A stretch of 64,000 nt of DNA from CAWFLT01 sp963816795. Its GTDB lineage: Bacteria > Acidobacteriota > Vicinamibacteria > Vicinamibacterales > SCN-69-37. The stretch's first letter is position 1, and the number at the start of each line of letters is the position of its first letter. A model generated the notes under the pieces. The model was not told where the DNA came from. It saw nothing but the letters and a program-made list of their open reading frames with translations, and did no database searches. The stretch spans positions 496,001-560,000 of the forward strand of contig CAWFLT010000006.1 of NCBI GenBank assembly GCA_963816795.1. Reading direction: 5' to 3'. Made by a program: the position numbers and the translations under genes. Positions 1 through 7,901 of the stretch are shown one piece after another.

Positions 1-512
1 TTGCCGGTCAGCAGGTAGACCTCCAACGCGCGCACGAGCCGCTTCTGATCGCGCGGTTGCACCCGGCGCGCGGAGGGCGGATCGACCCGCGCCAGCCACC
101 GGTGCAGTGCTTCGACGCCACGGCGCCCGGCCACGCGGTCGAGCCGCTCGCGAAGCGCCGCGTCGCGGGCCGGCCCGGGAAACAAGCCTCGCACGAGCGC
201 GCGATAGTAGAACCCGGTGCCGCCGACGAGCACGGGCAGACGTCCGCGGGCCGTGATCGCGCGAATGGCGGCGCCGGCCTCGGTGGCGTAGCGCGCCGCG
301 GTGTAGGTCTCCGTCGCGTCGACGACATCGATCAGATGATGCGGCACGCCGTGCCGCTCTTCCTCCGACGGCTTGTCGGTGCCGATATCGATGCCGCGAT
401 AGACCGCGGTGGAATCGCACGAGACGATCTCGCCGTCAAAGGCCCGCGCGAGCGCGACGCCGAGCGCACTTTTCCCGCTCGCTGTCGTGCCGACGACCGC
501 CACGAGACGCAT
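1..512 (-). CDS. miaA: tRNA dimethylallyltransferase (partial, 3' end outside window)
   Basis: This enzyme transfers a dimethylallyl group from DMAPP to A37 of tRNAs reading UNN codons. About 170 N-terminal residues are visible. They carry the P-loop GTTASGKS at residues 8-15, the CDSTAVYRGIDIGTDKP stretch near residue 32 and the GGTGFYYRAL motif near residue 100, all diagnostic of MiaA. The ATG at 512 lies 5 nt after the tonB-like stop codon, so the two are probably co-transcribed. The gene runs off the left edge, so the C-terminal part cannot be judged. The frame shows no break in the visible part. Confidence 0.93.
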   Translation of the reverse strand, partial: MRLVAVVGTTASGKSALGVALARAFDGEIVSCDSTAVYRGIDIGTDKPSEEERHGVPHHLIDVVDATETYTAARYATEAGAAIRAITARGRLPVLVGGTGFYYRALVRGLFPGPARDAALRERLDRVAGRRGVEALHRWLARVDPPSARRVQPRDQKRLVRALEVYLLTG

Positions 513-517
513 CGGCG

Positions 518-1417
518 TCAGCGATCGCCGTCGTTGTAGTGGAACGTGACGGTAAAGAAGACGCGATCGGTGGGATATTCCGCCGGGAGCGCGGCGACCG
601 GGTTGGACATCTTCAGGGCGTTGAACGCCGCCGTCGTGAAGCCTTCGATCTGGGCCGGCTGCACGACGCGAATGTCGAGAATCGTGCCGTCCTTGAGGAC
701 GTAGAACTGAATGACGACGCGTCCCCTCTGGGTCCAGGCCGCCTGCGGCACGATCCAGTTGCGCTTGACCTGCGCGACGAAGCGGCGGAGCCAGGGCCCG
801 AACTCCACGCCTTTGGCATCGAACTGGATATCCGGATCCTGTTCGGTCAACCCGCCGCGCTGGTTGTTGTAGTTGTCGTTCTGCAGGTAGCGCTCGAGAT
901 TGCGCAGCGACTGCCGCAGGCCGGAGCCAGCCGGTTGCTGCGACTCGGGAACCGGCACCATGATGGCATTGGACGACATCTTGCTGGCTACGTCGGGAGG
1001 CGACGTCGCCGCAGGCGGGCCGGGCGGCGCGGTGGACGCCTCGGGCGCGGGCGGCGTGGGCCGCACTTCTGGCGCGCCTGCCACCTTTTCGGGCGTGTTG
1101 CCTCTCGAGAACGGCAGCGGGTTTTCCGGCCGTGGCGCCCGCTCGCGCGTCGACGACCGGCGGTCCATGTCTGACTGCTCGGGCGTGAGCCGGGGAGGCC
1201 GCACCTTGTCCACGGCCGGTTCCATCTGCACGTAGCGCACGGGCTCCCGCGGGGGCACCGGCGAGAGCGGCTGGACAGGCGCCGACTCGGGCGCGAGCAG
1301 GTACGCGATCACGAACAGGAGGTGGACGATGAACGAGAGCAGCACGCCCTCGCGCCGCGAGATGACGGCAGAAACGCGCGGCGTCTCCGGTCGATAGTCT
1401 TCAAAATCCAAATACAT
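518..1417 (-). CDS. TonB-like energy transducer protein
   Basis: This 299-residue protein has one membrane segment near residues 26-42 (GVLLSFIVHLLFVIAYLLA), a long proline-rich periplasmic linker (PPAPEASTAPPGPPAATSPP region), and a C-terminal TonB-type domain of about 95 residues. That domain contains WIVPQAAWTQRGRVVIQF and ends in a short acidic tail. Such proteins couple the proton motive force to outer-membrane receptors. The reading frame is open to 1489, but the ATG at 1417 places MYLDFEDY at the N terminus and the membrane segment at the usual distance. A TATACT -10-like hexamer sits only 14 nt upstream. No ExbB/ExbD genes are adjacent, so the receptor partner is unknown. Confidence 0.8.
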   Translation of the reverse strand: MYLDFEDYRPETPRVSAVISRREGVLLSFIVHLLFVIAYLLAPESAPVQPLSPVPPREPVRYVQMEPAVDKVRPPRLTPEQSDMDRRSSTRERAPRPENPLPFSRGNTPEKVAGAPEVRPTPPAPEASTAPPGPPAATSPPDVASKMSSNAIMVPVPESQQPAGSGLRQSLRNLERYLQNDNYNNQRGGLTEQDPDIQFDAKGVEFGPWLRRFVAQVKRNWIVPQAAWTQRGRVVIQFYVLKDGTILDIRVVQPAQIEGFTTAAFNALKMSNPVAALPAEYPTDRVFFTVTFHYNDGDR

Positions 1418-1431
1418 CGAGCGCTCTTGGC

Positions 1432-1437
1432 AGTATA
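1432..1437 (-). promoter_or_regulatory. -10-like hexamer of the tonB-like gene
   Basis: TATACT on the minus strand matches the TATAAT consensus in 5 of 6 positions and lies 14 nt before the ATG. No good -35 hexamer is visible at 16-18 nt. The implied 5' leader would be only about 8 nt. Confidence 0.4.
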
Positions 1438-1495
1438 CGACGCCAGCGCACCCGATCTGGCCGCCCCGGCGCTGCCACAGCAGCGTCACAACTGC

Positions 1496-2212
1496 CTATT
1501 TCACCGCAAGATACAAGTAGACGACACCGGCCGTGAGCGACCGGAATTCGACCCGGGAGAACCCCGACTGCCTCAGAACGCCCGCAAAGGCGTCAGGGGT
1601 CGGGAATTCCGCGACCGACGCCGGCAGGTACGAATAGGCGTCCGAGTGCTTCGAGACCAGGCGGCCGACGCGCGGCAGCACGTGCTGAAAATACGCACGA
1701 TAGGCGGCGTTGATGCCGGGAATCTTCGGAAAGCCGAACTCGAGGATCGCCAGCCGCCCCCCGGGCCGCAGCACGCGCACGAATTCACGGCACGCCGCCG
1801 CGGGGTTGACCACGTTGCGGATGCCGAAGGCGACCATCGCGGCGTCGAACGTGGCATCCGGCAGCGGCAGACGGGTCGCATCGCCGCGCGCGAGGTGGAT
1901 GCGCGACCCAAGCGACGCCGACCGGACTTTCTCGAGCGCGAGGCGAAGCATCTCACCGGCAAAGTCGATCCCGACCACTTCGCGCGCCTGAGGCCCGGGC
2001 CGCGTGACGGCCTCGATCGCCATGTCGGCCGTCCCGGTGCACACGTCGACCACCCGCTCGGCGCCGGTCAACTCCAGAGCGGCGACGGCTCGACGGCGCC
2101 AGCGGCGATCGAAGCCGACGCTGATCAGCCGATTGATCCGATCGTAGCGGTGCGCGATCGCATCGAACATCCCGGCGATGCGTGCCGGCTCCTTCGACGT
2201 CGAAACGGTCAC
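1496..2212 (-). CDS. ubiE: Demethylmenaquinone methyltransferase (UbiE/MenG family)
   Basis: This SAM-dependent enzyme performs the last step of menaquinone synthesis, C-methylation of demethylmenaquinone. The 238-residue length is normal. The N-terminal signature MFDAIAHRYDRINRLIS, the SAM-binding motif VVDVCTGTADMAIEA near residue 55 and the GIRNV stretch are typical of UbiE. It overlaps ubiX by 4 nt (ATGA), so the two are translationally coupled. The whole neighbourhood makes menaquinone through the futalosine route, so a role on a menaquinone rather than a ubiquinone precursor is inferred. Confidence 0.94.
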   Translation of the reverse strand: MTVSTSKEPARIAGMFDAIAHRYDRINRLISVGFDRRWRRRAVAALELTGAERVVDVCTGTADMAIEAVTRPGPQAREVVGIDFAGEMLRLALEKVRSASLGSRIHLARGDATRLPLPDATFDAAMVAFGIRNVVNPAAACREFVRVLRPGGRLAILEFGFPKIPGINAAYRAYFQHVLPRVGRLVSKHSDAYSYLPASVAEFPTPDAFAGVLRQSGFSRVEFRSLTAGVVYLYLAVK

Positions 2213-2829
2213 GTGCCCGTCCAGGGCGGAAACAACTGCTGATCGAAGCCGAGGCCATTCAGGATTTTTCCGGCGACGAATGCCGCCAGGTCGTCGATGG
2301 TTTTCGGCTGCTGGTAGAAGGCCGGCATCGCGGGAAGAATCATGGCGCCCGCCTCCGCGCAGGCCACCATGTTGCGCAACTGCGGCAGGCTCATCGGAGT
2401 CTCACGCGGAACGAGAACGAGCCGGCGCTTTTCTTTCAGCATCACGTCCGCGGCCCGCTCGATGAGGCTGCGCGACAAGCCGTGTGCCACACCAGCGAGG
2501 GTCTTCATCGAGCACGGCACGATGACCATGGCATCGGCGCGGTGGCTGCCGCTCGCGAGCGTGGCGCCGAGATCGCGATTGCTGTGGAGGACGAACGACC
2601 CGCGGCGCACGGCATCGCCGTGCCTGGCGACCAGGATGTCGAGGAGCCGATCGACTTTGGCGTCCGGGCCCAGCTCGTCCATGAGCAGCCGGCGGCCGAA
2701 GTCGCTGAACACGATTTCGAGCTGGCAGCCGAGCTCGAGCAGCGCGGCGATCGTCCGGACCGCGTAGATCGCGCCGCTGGCGCCCGTGACGCCCACCGCA
2801 ATCGTCCGTGTCGCGCCAGGTGACGTCAT
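2209..2829 (-). CDS. ubiX: Flavin prenyltransferase UbiX
   Basis: UbiX attaches a dimethylallyl unit to FMN and makes the prenylated FMN cofactor needed by UbiD-type decarboxylases. The 206-residue protein has the family signature GVTGASGAIYAVRTIAALL at residues 14-32 and the PCSMKTLAGVAHG segment near residue 105, where prenyl phosphate binds. A ubiD gene lies 6 kb upstream in the same block, so both halves of the decarboxylation step are present. The gene is 4 nt from the ubiA-like stop upstream and overlaps ubiE downstream. Confidence 0.95.
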   Translation of the reverse strand: MTSPGATRTIAVGVTGASGAIYAVRTIAALLELGCQLEIVFSDFGRRLLMDELGPDAKVDRLLDILVARHGDAVRRGSFVLHSNRDLGATLASGSHRADAMVIVPCSMKTLAGVAHGLSRSLIERAADVMLKEKRRLVLVPRETPMSLPQLRNMVACAEAGAMILPAMPAFYQQPKTIDDLAAFVAGKILNGLGFDQQLFPPWTGT

Positions 2830-2833
2830 GCGC

Positions 2834-3688
2834 TCATCCCCAATAGACGGCTGCCGCCGTGGTCGCGAGATACAACAGGCCGACCCAGCCGTTCACGTCG
2901 AACGCACGCTTGACCTGCGAGAGATCGTCGACGCGGACGAGCGACTGTTCCCAGACCAGCAGCACGGCGACCGCCGCCACGCCGGCGGCATAGATGCCGT
3001 TCAGCCCGGCGCGCACACCGACCGCCGCGAGCGTGACCACGGTGAGGACGTGCAGCGCGCGCGAGATCGCCAGCGATCGCCTGACGCCGAACCGGACTGG
3101 AATCGACCGCAGTCCTTCTCTCACATCCGCATCCAGATCCTGACAGGCGTACAAGATGTCGAAGCCGGCGACCCAACTGCCAATCGCCAGGCCAAGCAGC
3201 CACGGCTCGAGGGACGGCGGGCCGCCGGCGGCAATCCAGCCACCCACCGGCGCGACGGCCATCGCCAGGCCCAAAAACGCCTGAGTGTAGGCGGTGTAGC
3301 GCTTGGCGAGCGAGTACCAGAACACGATGGCGAGCGCCACCGGGGACAAGAGCAAACACAACCAGCCCAACTGCGCGCTCGAGACGACGAACGCGGCCGA
3401 GGCCGCGGCCACGAAGATTTGCGCCTCGATGCGGGTCATCCGCCCGGCCGGCAGTTCACGGCCTGCCGTGCGCGGATTGCGCGCATCGAAGCGCGCGTCC
3501 ACCAGACGATTGAAGCCCATCGCGGCGCTCCGGGCCGTGACCATGCAGAGCACGATCCAGATCACCCGGATCCAGGCGAACTCCACGTACCGCGTCGCCA
3601 GCAACGTGCCGACGAGCGCAAACGGGAGCGCGAAGACCGAGTGGCTGAACCGGACGAACGACGCGTAGGTACGGAGCCGGGAGAGCAT
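2834..3688 (-). CDS. ubiA: UbiA-family prenyltransferase (MqnP-like, menaquinone pathway)
   Basis: This integral-membrane prenyltransferase of 284 residues has about eight hydrophobic segments. The first Asp-rich motif NRLVDARFDARNPRT lies near residue 60 and the second, CQDLDADVREG, near residue 190. Both bind polyprenyl diphosphate through Mg2+. In the futalosine pathway the UbiA homologue (MqnP) prenylates 1,4-dihydroxy-6-naphthoate. The position between ubiX and the aminodeoxyfutalosine deaminase-like gene supports that role over 4-hydroxybenzoate prenylation, but this is inferred. The ATG at 3688 begins MLSRLRTYASFVRFSHSVFA, the standard start of this family. Confidence 0.9.
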   Translation of the reverse strand: MLSRLRTYASFVRFSHSVFALPFALVGTLLATRYVEFAWIRVIWIVLCMVTARSAAMGFNRLVDARFDARNPRTAGRELPAGRMTRIEAQIFVAAASAAFVVSSAQLGWLCLLLSPVALAIVFWYSLAKRYTAYTQAFLGLAMAVAPVGGWIAAGGPPSLEPWLLGLAIGSWVAGFDILYACQDLDADVREGLRSIPVRFGVRRSLAISRALHVLTVVTLAAVGVRAGLNGIYAAGVAAVAVLLVWEQSLVRVDDLSQVKRAFDVNGWVGLLYLATTAAAVYWG

Positions 3689-3692
3689 GCTG

Positions 3693-4895
3693 CTACGAGA
3701 GGCGGCGGACCGACGTCGCCGGCACGCCGCTGACCAGGTATTCTTCCACATCCGAGACGGCGTCAGGAATCGTGACCGCGATGAGCGCCGCGCGCTTCCC
3801 CGTCGAGATCGTGCCGAAGTCGGCCCCGGCGCCGAGCGCGCGCGCGCCCTGCCGCGTGGCGCTGTCGAGCAGGGCGGAGGCCGCGACGTCCGGCGCGATG
3901 CGCCGCAACTCGGCCAGCTCGTCGAAGAGATTGAGCGTCGACGTCGACGCCAGGCTGTCCGTGCCAATCGCCACAGCGAGGCCGGCGGCGTAAAAGTGCG
4001 ACACGCGCGGCAAGCCGGCCCCCACCCACGCGTTGCTTCTCGGACAGGTGACGACGACCGCGCCGGCGTCGGCCAGCCGGGCGAGCGCCTGGTCCGAGAG
4101 ATGCACGGCGTGGACCGCCAGCACGCCGCGCTGCAGGTAGCCGAGCCGGGAGAGGTACTCGACCGGGTCGCAGTCCGGCGGCTGCCAGGACGGATGCCAG
4201 GCGCGGAGCTCTTCGAGCAGCTCGCGAAACGGGCCGCGGCCGGTACGTAGGAACTCGATCTCCTCAGGCGACTCGCCCAGATGAATTGCCAGCGGGGCCT
4301 CGCGGCGCCGGCGCGCAATCTCGGCGACGAGCGGCGGGGACGTCGAGTACGGCGCGTGAGCGGCCACGGTCAACGCGACACCCGGCGGCGGAACGACCGC
4401 GTCCACGGCGGCCCACGCCTCGTGAACCATCGCGGCCGGGTCGACGACGTTGAATCCGAGCAGTTCGTGGAAGACCACGCCACCGAGGCCAGCCACGGCG
4501 AATGCCGGCAGGCTCGTCAACGAGTTCGAGATGTCGCCAACGAGTGCGGTTCCCGTGTCTCGCATTCCGATCGCGGCATGCTCGATCGCGGCGGCAGCCG
4601 TCTCGGCCCGATCCGGACCGATGAAGCGTTGACGGACGAGCTCGCGAATCCACTCGACCATCGATCCGGCGGGCGGCACCCGTCCGGCGAGCCAGCTCAG
4701 TTCGAGGTGCGTGTGCGCGTTGACGAGGCCCGGCAGGATCGCGACGCGGCCGAGGTCCTGCCCGCGCCGCGGCCCCGGTCCCTGGCCCAGCCCGGTGATG
4801 CGGTCCCCGGCGGTCTCGATCCAGGCGCCTTCGATCGGCGGCCGATCAATGGGCAGCACCCATTTCGCGCGCAGAACGCCGGTGACGGTGCCCAC
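3693..4895 (-). CDS. Amidohydrolase, probable aminodeoxyfutalosine deaminase (MqnX-like)
   Basis: This 400-residue ATZ/TRZ-type amidohydrolase has the metal-binding NAHTHLELS motif near residue 60, a second ligand in AAHAPYSTSP, the LAIHLGES motif, HAVHLSD, and the late Asp in GTDSLASTST. Together they form the full HxH...H...H...D set, so the enzyme should be active. Lying immediately after mqnC and before the UbiA-type prenyltransferase, it most probably deaminates 6-amino-6-deoxyfutalosine to futalosine. The start used is GTG at 4895, 5 nt after the mqnC stop. No ATG fits, and the protein N terminus GTVTGVLRAKWVLPID is usual for the family. Confidence 0.85.
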   Translation of the reverse strand: MGTVTGVLRAKWVLPIDRPPIEGAWIETAGDRITGLGQGPGPRRGQDLGRVAILPGLVNAHTHLELSWLAGRVPPAGSMVEWIRELVRQRFIGPDRAETAAAAIEHAAIGMRDTGTALVGDISNSLTSLPAFAVAGLGGVVFHELLGFNVVDPAAMVHEAWAAVDAVVPPPGVALTVAAHAPYSTSPPLVAEIARRRREAPLAIHLGESPEEIEFLRTGRGPFRELLEELRAWHPSWQPPDCDPVEYLSRLGYLQRGVLAVHAVHLSDQALARLADAGAVVVTCPRSNAWVGAGLPRVSHFYAAGLAVAIGTDSLASTSTLNLFDELAELRRIAPDVAASALLDSATRQGARALGAGADFGTISTGKRAALIAVTIPDAVSDVEEYLVSGVPATSVRRLS

Positions 4896-4900
4896 CGCGA

Positions 4901-6019
4901 TCAGGACGGCGACAGACGCGCGCGCTTCGCTGCGGTACTGCGCGCTTCGTAGCCGCGCAGATCGTCGGCCTCGCCGGTCTGACCGTCCGCGCGCGCAACG
5001 GCGAGCTCGCGCATGCGCGGCACGTCGCGCTCGCGACAGAACGGGTCGCCCAGAATCTCGTAGTGCATCGTGCGCCGCTTGGGGATGAGCCCGGCGTTCT
5101 CGATATTGCGGACGACTTCGACTTCGTCCATGCAGTACTCGGCGCCGGCGGCCCGCACGACGTTCTCCTCGATCATGATGCTGCCCATGTCGTTGGCGCC
5201 GTACGCCAGGCTCAACTGGCCCACCTTCCCGCCCTGTGTCACCCAGGATGACTGCAGGTTGTCGAAGTTGTCGAGGACGAGGCGCGCGATCGCGAGCGTC
5301 CGCAGGTAGTCGATGCCGGTCGCCTCGGTGCCGCCGAGCTCGGTGTGCTGCGGCTGGTAGCTCCATCCGATGAAGGCGGTGAAGCCGCCGGTCTCGTCCT
5401 GAAGATCTCGCAGCCGGAACAGATGTTCCAACCGCTCCTCATCCGTCTCCACCGTGCCGTACATCATCGTCGCGGTCGTCCGCAGGCCGGCCTTGTGCGC
5501 GTCGCGCATCACGCCCAGCCACTCGTCGGCGGTCGCCTTGTTGTAGCAGTTCAGGATCTTGCGGACGCGATCGACGAGAATCTCCGCGCCGCCGCCTGGA
5601 ATACTGTCGAGCCCGGCGTCGATCAACCGGCCGATCACGTCCGGCACCGGCAGCGACGACAGCCGCGAGATGTGCAGGACCTCCGGCGGCGACAGCGCGT
5701 GCAGCTTGAACGCCGGGTAGCGCTGCTTGACGCCTCGGAAGAGATCTTCGTACCACTGCAACGGCACGTCGGGGTTGTGTCCGCCCTGGAGGAGCAACTG
5801 GACCCCACCGAGCCGGATCGTCTCGTCAATCTTGCGGTAGATCTCGTCGAACCCGAGCACGTAGCCTTCGTTCGATCCGACGGGCCGGTAGAACGCGCAG
5901 AACTTGCACCGCGCGACGCAGACGTTCGTGTAGTTGACGTTGCGGTCGATGATGTAGGTGCCGAAGCCTTCGGGATGCTTCTGGCGGCGCACGGCGTCGG
6001 CCATCCGCCCGAGCTCCAT
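4901..6019 (-). CDS. mqnC: Cyclic dehypoxanthinyl futalosine synthase (radical SAM)
   Basis: MqnC is the radical SAM enzyme that cyclises dehypoxanthine futalosine. The cluster motif CVARCKFCAFYR (CxxxCxxC) lies near residue 34 after IIDRNVNYTN, and the GGG, QGGHNPDVPL and late GANDMGS motifs are all present. The ATG at 6019 gives 372 residues. Family members usually have about 20 more N-terminal residues, and codons upstream still read LTPAAALDLYRRAPT, a typical MqnC sequence. That extension has no start codon and ends at a stop inside a perfect 19-bp palindrome, so the true 5' end may be damaged or misassembled. Confidence 0.95.
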   Translation of the reverse strand: MELGRMADAVRRQKHPEGFGTYIIDRNVNYTNVCVARCKFCAFYRPVGSNEGYVLGFDEIYRKIDETIRLGGVQLLLQGGHNPDVPLQWYEDLFRGVKQRYPAFKLHALSPPEVLHISRLSSLPVPDVIGRLIDAGLDSIPGGGAEILVDRVRKILNCYNKATADEWLGVMRDAHKAGLRTTATMMYGTVETDEERLEHLFRLRDLQDETGGFTAFIGWSYQPQHTELGGTEATGIDYLRTLAIARLVLDNFDNLQSSWVTQGGKVGQLSLAYGANDMGSIMIEENVVRAAGAEYCMDEVEVVRNIENAGLIPKRRTMHYEILGDPFCRERDVPRMRELAVARADGQTGEADDLRGYEARSTAAKRARLSPS

Positions 6020-6074
6020 GGTCGGCGCGCGGCGGTAGAGATCGAGCGCAGCGGCGGGAGTGAGGCGGGAGAAA

Positions 6075-6128
6075 GACCTCGGGAGTCATTTCCTGGTGCG
6101 CTCCTCAGCGGAAATGACTCCCGAGGTC
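6075..6128. repeat. Perfect 19-bp inverted repeat with 16-nt loop between cupin and mqnC
   Basis: The arms GACCTCGGGAGTCATTTCC (6075-6093) and its exact reverse complement (6110-6128) flank a 16-nt loop. The right arm codes for the C terminus of the cupin protein and the stop codon lies in the loop-proximal half of the left arm. On the minus strand the stem is followed by a pyrimidine-rich stretch (TCTTTCTCCC). It could act as a strong terminator or attenuator before mqnC, or be a fold-back assembly artefact. Confidence 0.9.
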
Positions 6129-6529
6129 CTGACAAACGGCACGATGTGCTCCCACTCGCTCGCGTCGGATCTGGCAACGACGGCAACGACGGGATCGGTG
6201 TCGCTCGCGTTGAACACTTCGTGCGGCACACCGGGCTCGATGAAGATGAAGTCGCCGGCCTCGTTGATGACGGAGAACTCCAGGTTCGGTCCGTACTCGT
6301 GCCGGACGCGGCCTTCGAGAATGTACAGCATGACCTCGAAGCCGACGTGAATGTGCGCGGCGGCCACGCCCCCCGGCGGAATCCGGGCCACGTTCATGGA
6401 CAACTGCCTCGCGCCGACATTGCCGGCCGAGAGGCCCGTCTTGTAGCTGATGCCATTCCAGGCGCGCGCGGCGCCGCCGCCGCGCAGGACGGCGATACCG
6501 GCGTGAGACTCGACAGCATGACTTCTCAC
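6086..6529 (-). CDS. Small cupin-domain protein
   Basis: This single-domain cupin has about 147 residues. The first metal-binding motif is GGVAAAHIHVGFEVMLYILEG and the second is EAGDFIFIEPGVPHEVFN, giving the usual His/Glu ligands. The substrate is unknown. It sits between dinB and mqnC inside the menaquinone block, but no menaquinone function is known for such proteins. The start is uncertain. The GTG at 6529 was chosen because it follows the dinB stop and precedes the first conserved residues; another in-frame GTG lies at 6550. The gap to dinB contains a short repeat of TTCTCACTTC units. The frame also runs on into the dinB region, but that apparent fusion is a frameshift artefact. Confidence 0.75.
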   Translation of the reverse strand: MRSHAVESHAGIAVLRGGGAARAWNGISYKTGLSAGNVGARQLSMNVARIPPGGVAAAHIHVGFEVMLYILEGRVRHEYGPNLEFSVINEAGDFIFIEPGVPHEVFNASDTDPVVAVVARSDASEWEHIVPFVRTSGVISAEERTRK

Positions 6530-6556
6530 TTCTGGCTTCTCACTTCTCACTTCGGA
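6518..6556. repeat. Short heptad-like direct repeat (ACTTCTC/ACTTCTGG units)
   Basis: Four to five degenerate copies of an ACTTCTC-type unit fill the dinB-cupin junction. It is one of several unrelated short-unit arrays in the intergenic gaps of this window. Confidence 0.65.
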
Positions 6557-7051
6557 TGCCTTTCCCGATAGTACGCGATCAGATCGAGCGACTTCGGCGG
6601 CGCCGCGCCCAGTTGCCGCAGCATCGTCGTGACCTGGCCACGGTGATACGTGCCGTGGTTCACGACGTGCTGCACCATGTGCCAGAACGTCGACCGGCCC
6701 GGCTGGCCGTTGAGCAGGTGGTAGTCGAGCACCCGCGCGACGCTCTCCGCGGTCTCGGCGGCGAGCATCGCGCGATACTGGGCTTCGAGCGGAAGCCACG
6801 CCGCGCGCAGTGTGGCGAGATCGGGATAGTCCTCGAATCGCAGCGGCGCCGTCGGCGATCCCGCCCACCCAGCGAGCGTGCCAGATCCACTCCGCCGAGT
6901 AGACGTGCACCAGCGTGTCGCGAACGGACTTGAAGCTGTTGCCCAGGTCGCGCGTGTACTGCTCGGCACTCAGCGGCTCAACCGCATCGAGCACGCGATC
7001 CCGTGCCCAGTAGTTGAAGTCGACGAGCGTCGTCAGCTCCTGCGGCGTCAT
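6547..7051 (-). CDS. DinB-family metal-binding protein (apparent frameshift)
   Basis: This protein belongs to the DinB/YfiT four-helix-bundle family. The N-terminal half reads MTPQELTTLVDFNYWARDRV and continues through VRDTLVHVYSAEWIWHARW. The C-terminal half (LRFEDYPDLATLRAAWLPLE, then HVVNHGTYHRGQV) is in a different frame. The three metal-ligand histidines expected in this family (VHV, HVVNH and HR) are all present across the break. The break lies near 6855 in a GGGCGGG run, where one base too many explains it. The gene overlaps mqnA by 4 nt. Its function is unknown; some family members are thiol-dependent transferases. Confidence 0.8.
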
Positions 7052-7901
7052 CCGACCCGCCTTCGCTCGCGGTGCGAGCTACGGCGCGGCAGGACCTGCA
7101 CCCCCTGCGGGAAGAACTCGATCGCGCCGCCGACCGGCACGAGACCGAGCCGCCCGGCTTCCTGGTAGTACGTCTTGAGCCCGTCGAGCGCGCGACCGGT
7201 CAGCCGGAACGTCAGATTCTCCCGCAAGATATCGCTGAGCGACCGCGATGCGAATCGGATCGCCGGGGCAATAGGCCGCGGCGATTTCGGTCCGTGTTCG
7301 CCATGCCCCGCTCAGCCGCGTCCTGAAGACGCGCGACCATCCCCGCATCCGCCGCGTCCGGCCGGCCGGCCCAGAAGGCCCAGACGAATGGCAGCCCGGT
7401 CATCGCCGTCCACTCGGCACCAAGATCGATCTTGGTGGCGCCGCGGGCGGCCTCTCCGGCGAAGAGCGCCGGGTCGCCGATCAGCAGCGCGGCGTCAGCG
7501 GCCGCCAACATCGCCGAGAGATCTGGCGGATGCGGCAGGAACGACGGCGCGATGTCGAAGCGGCGCGCGCAGAGCACTCGCGTCAGCACTACGGACGTCC
7601 GGGAGGACGTGTCGAGCGCGATCGATCTGACTTCGGCAATCGGCTTGCGCGTGAACAGCGCGACCGACGCCACCGGGCCATCGGATCCGATGCACACGCC
7701 TGGCACGACGCAATCACCGGGACGATCGAGCAGCGTAATCGACGGCACCATGCCGAGGTCGATGTCGCCAGCGGCCAGGAGCGCGGCGCAGACTGACGGG
7801 ACGTCGAATCTGAGGATGACGTCGCTGGAGGCGTCGAGGCCGTGGACGAGCGGCCGCACATTCAGGTAGTCGACGGCGCCGAGCCGGATCGGGGCCTTCA
7901 T
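7048..7901 (-). CDS. mqnA: Chorismate dehydratase MqnA (two apparent frameshifts)
   Basis: MqnA converts chorismate to 3-[(1-carboxyvinyl)oxy]benzoate, the first step of the futalosine pathway. The N terminus MKAPIRLGAVDYLNVRPLVHG and the motifs DLGMVPSI and LPFVWAFWAGR are diagnostic. The frame breaks near 7285, after MANTDR, and again near 7222. Joining the three frames gives a complete C terminus reading LTFRLTGRALDGL, then VGGAIEFF. The stop overlaps the dinB start (ATGA), and the start overlaps the stop of the upstream MqnE-like gene. The breaks look like single-base assembly errors rather than decay. Confidence 0.88.

Noticed and set aside
6086..7051. Apparent DinB-cupin fusion protein
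   Set aside because: The conserved DinB C-terminal half lies in another frame and ends at a stop at 6547; the joined frame translates DinB codons out of phase.
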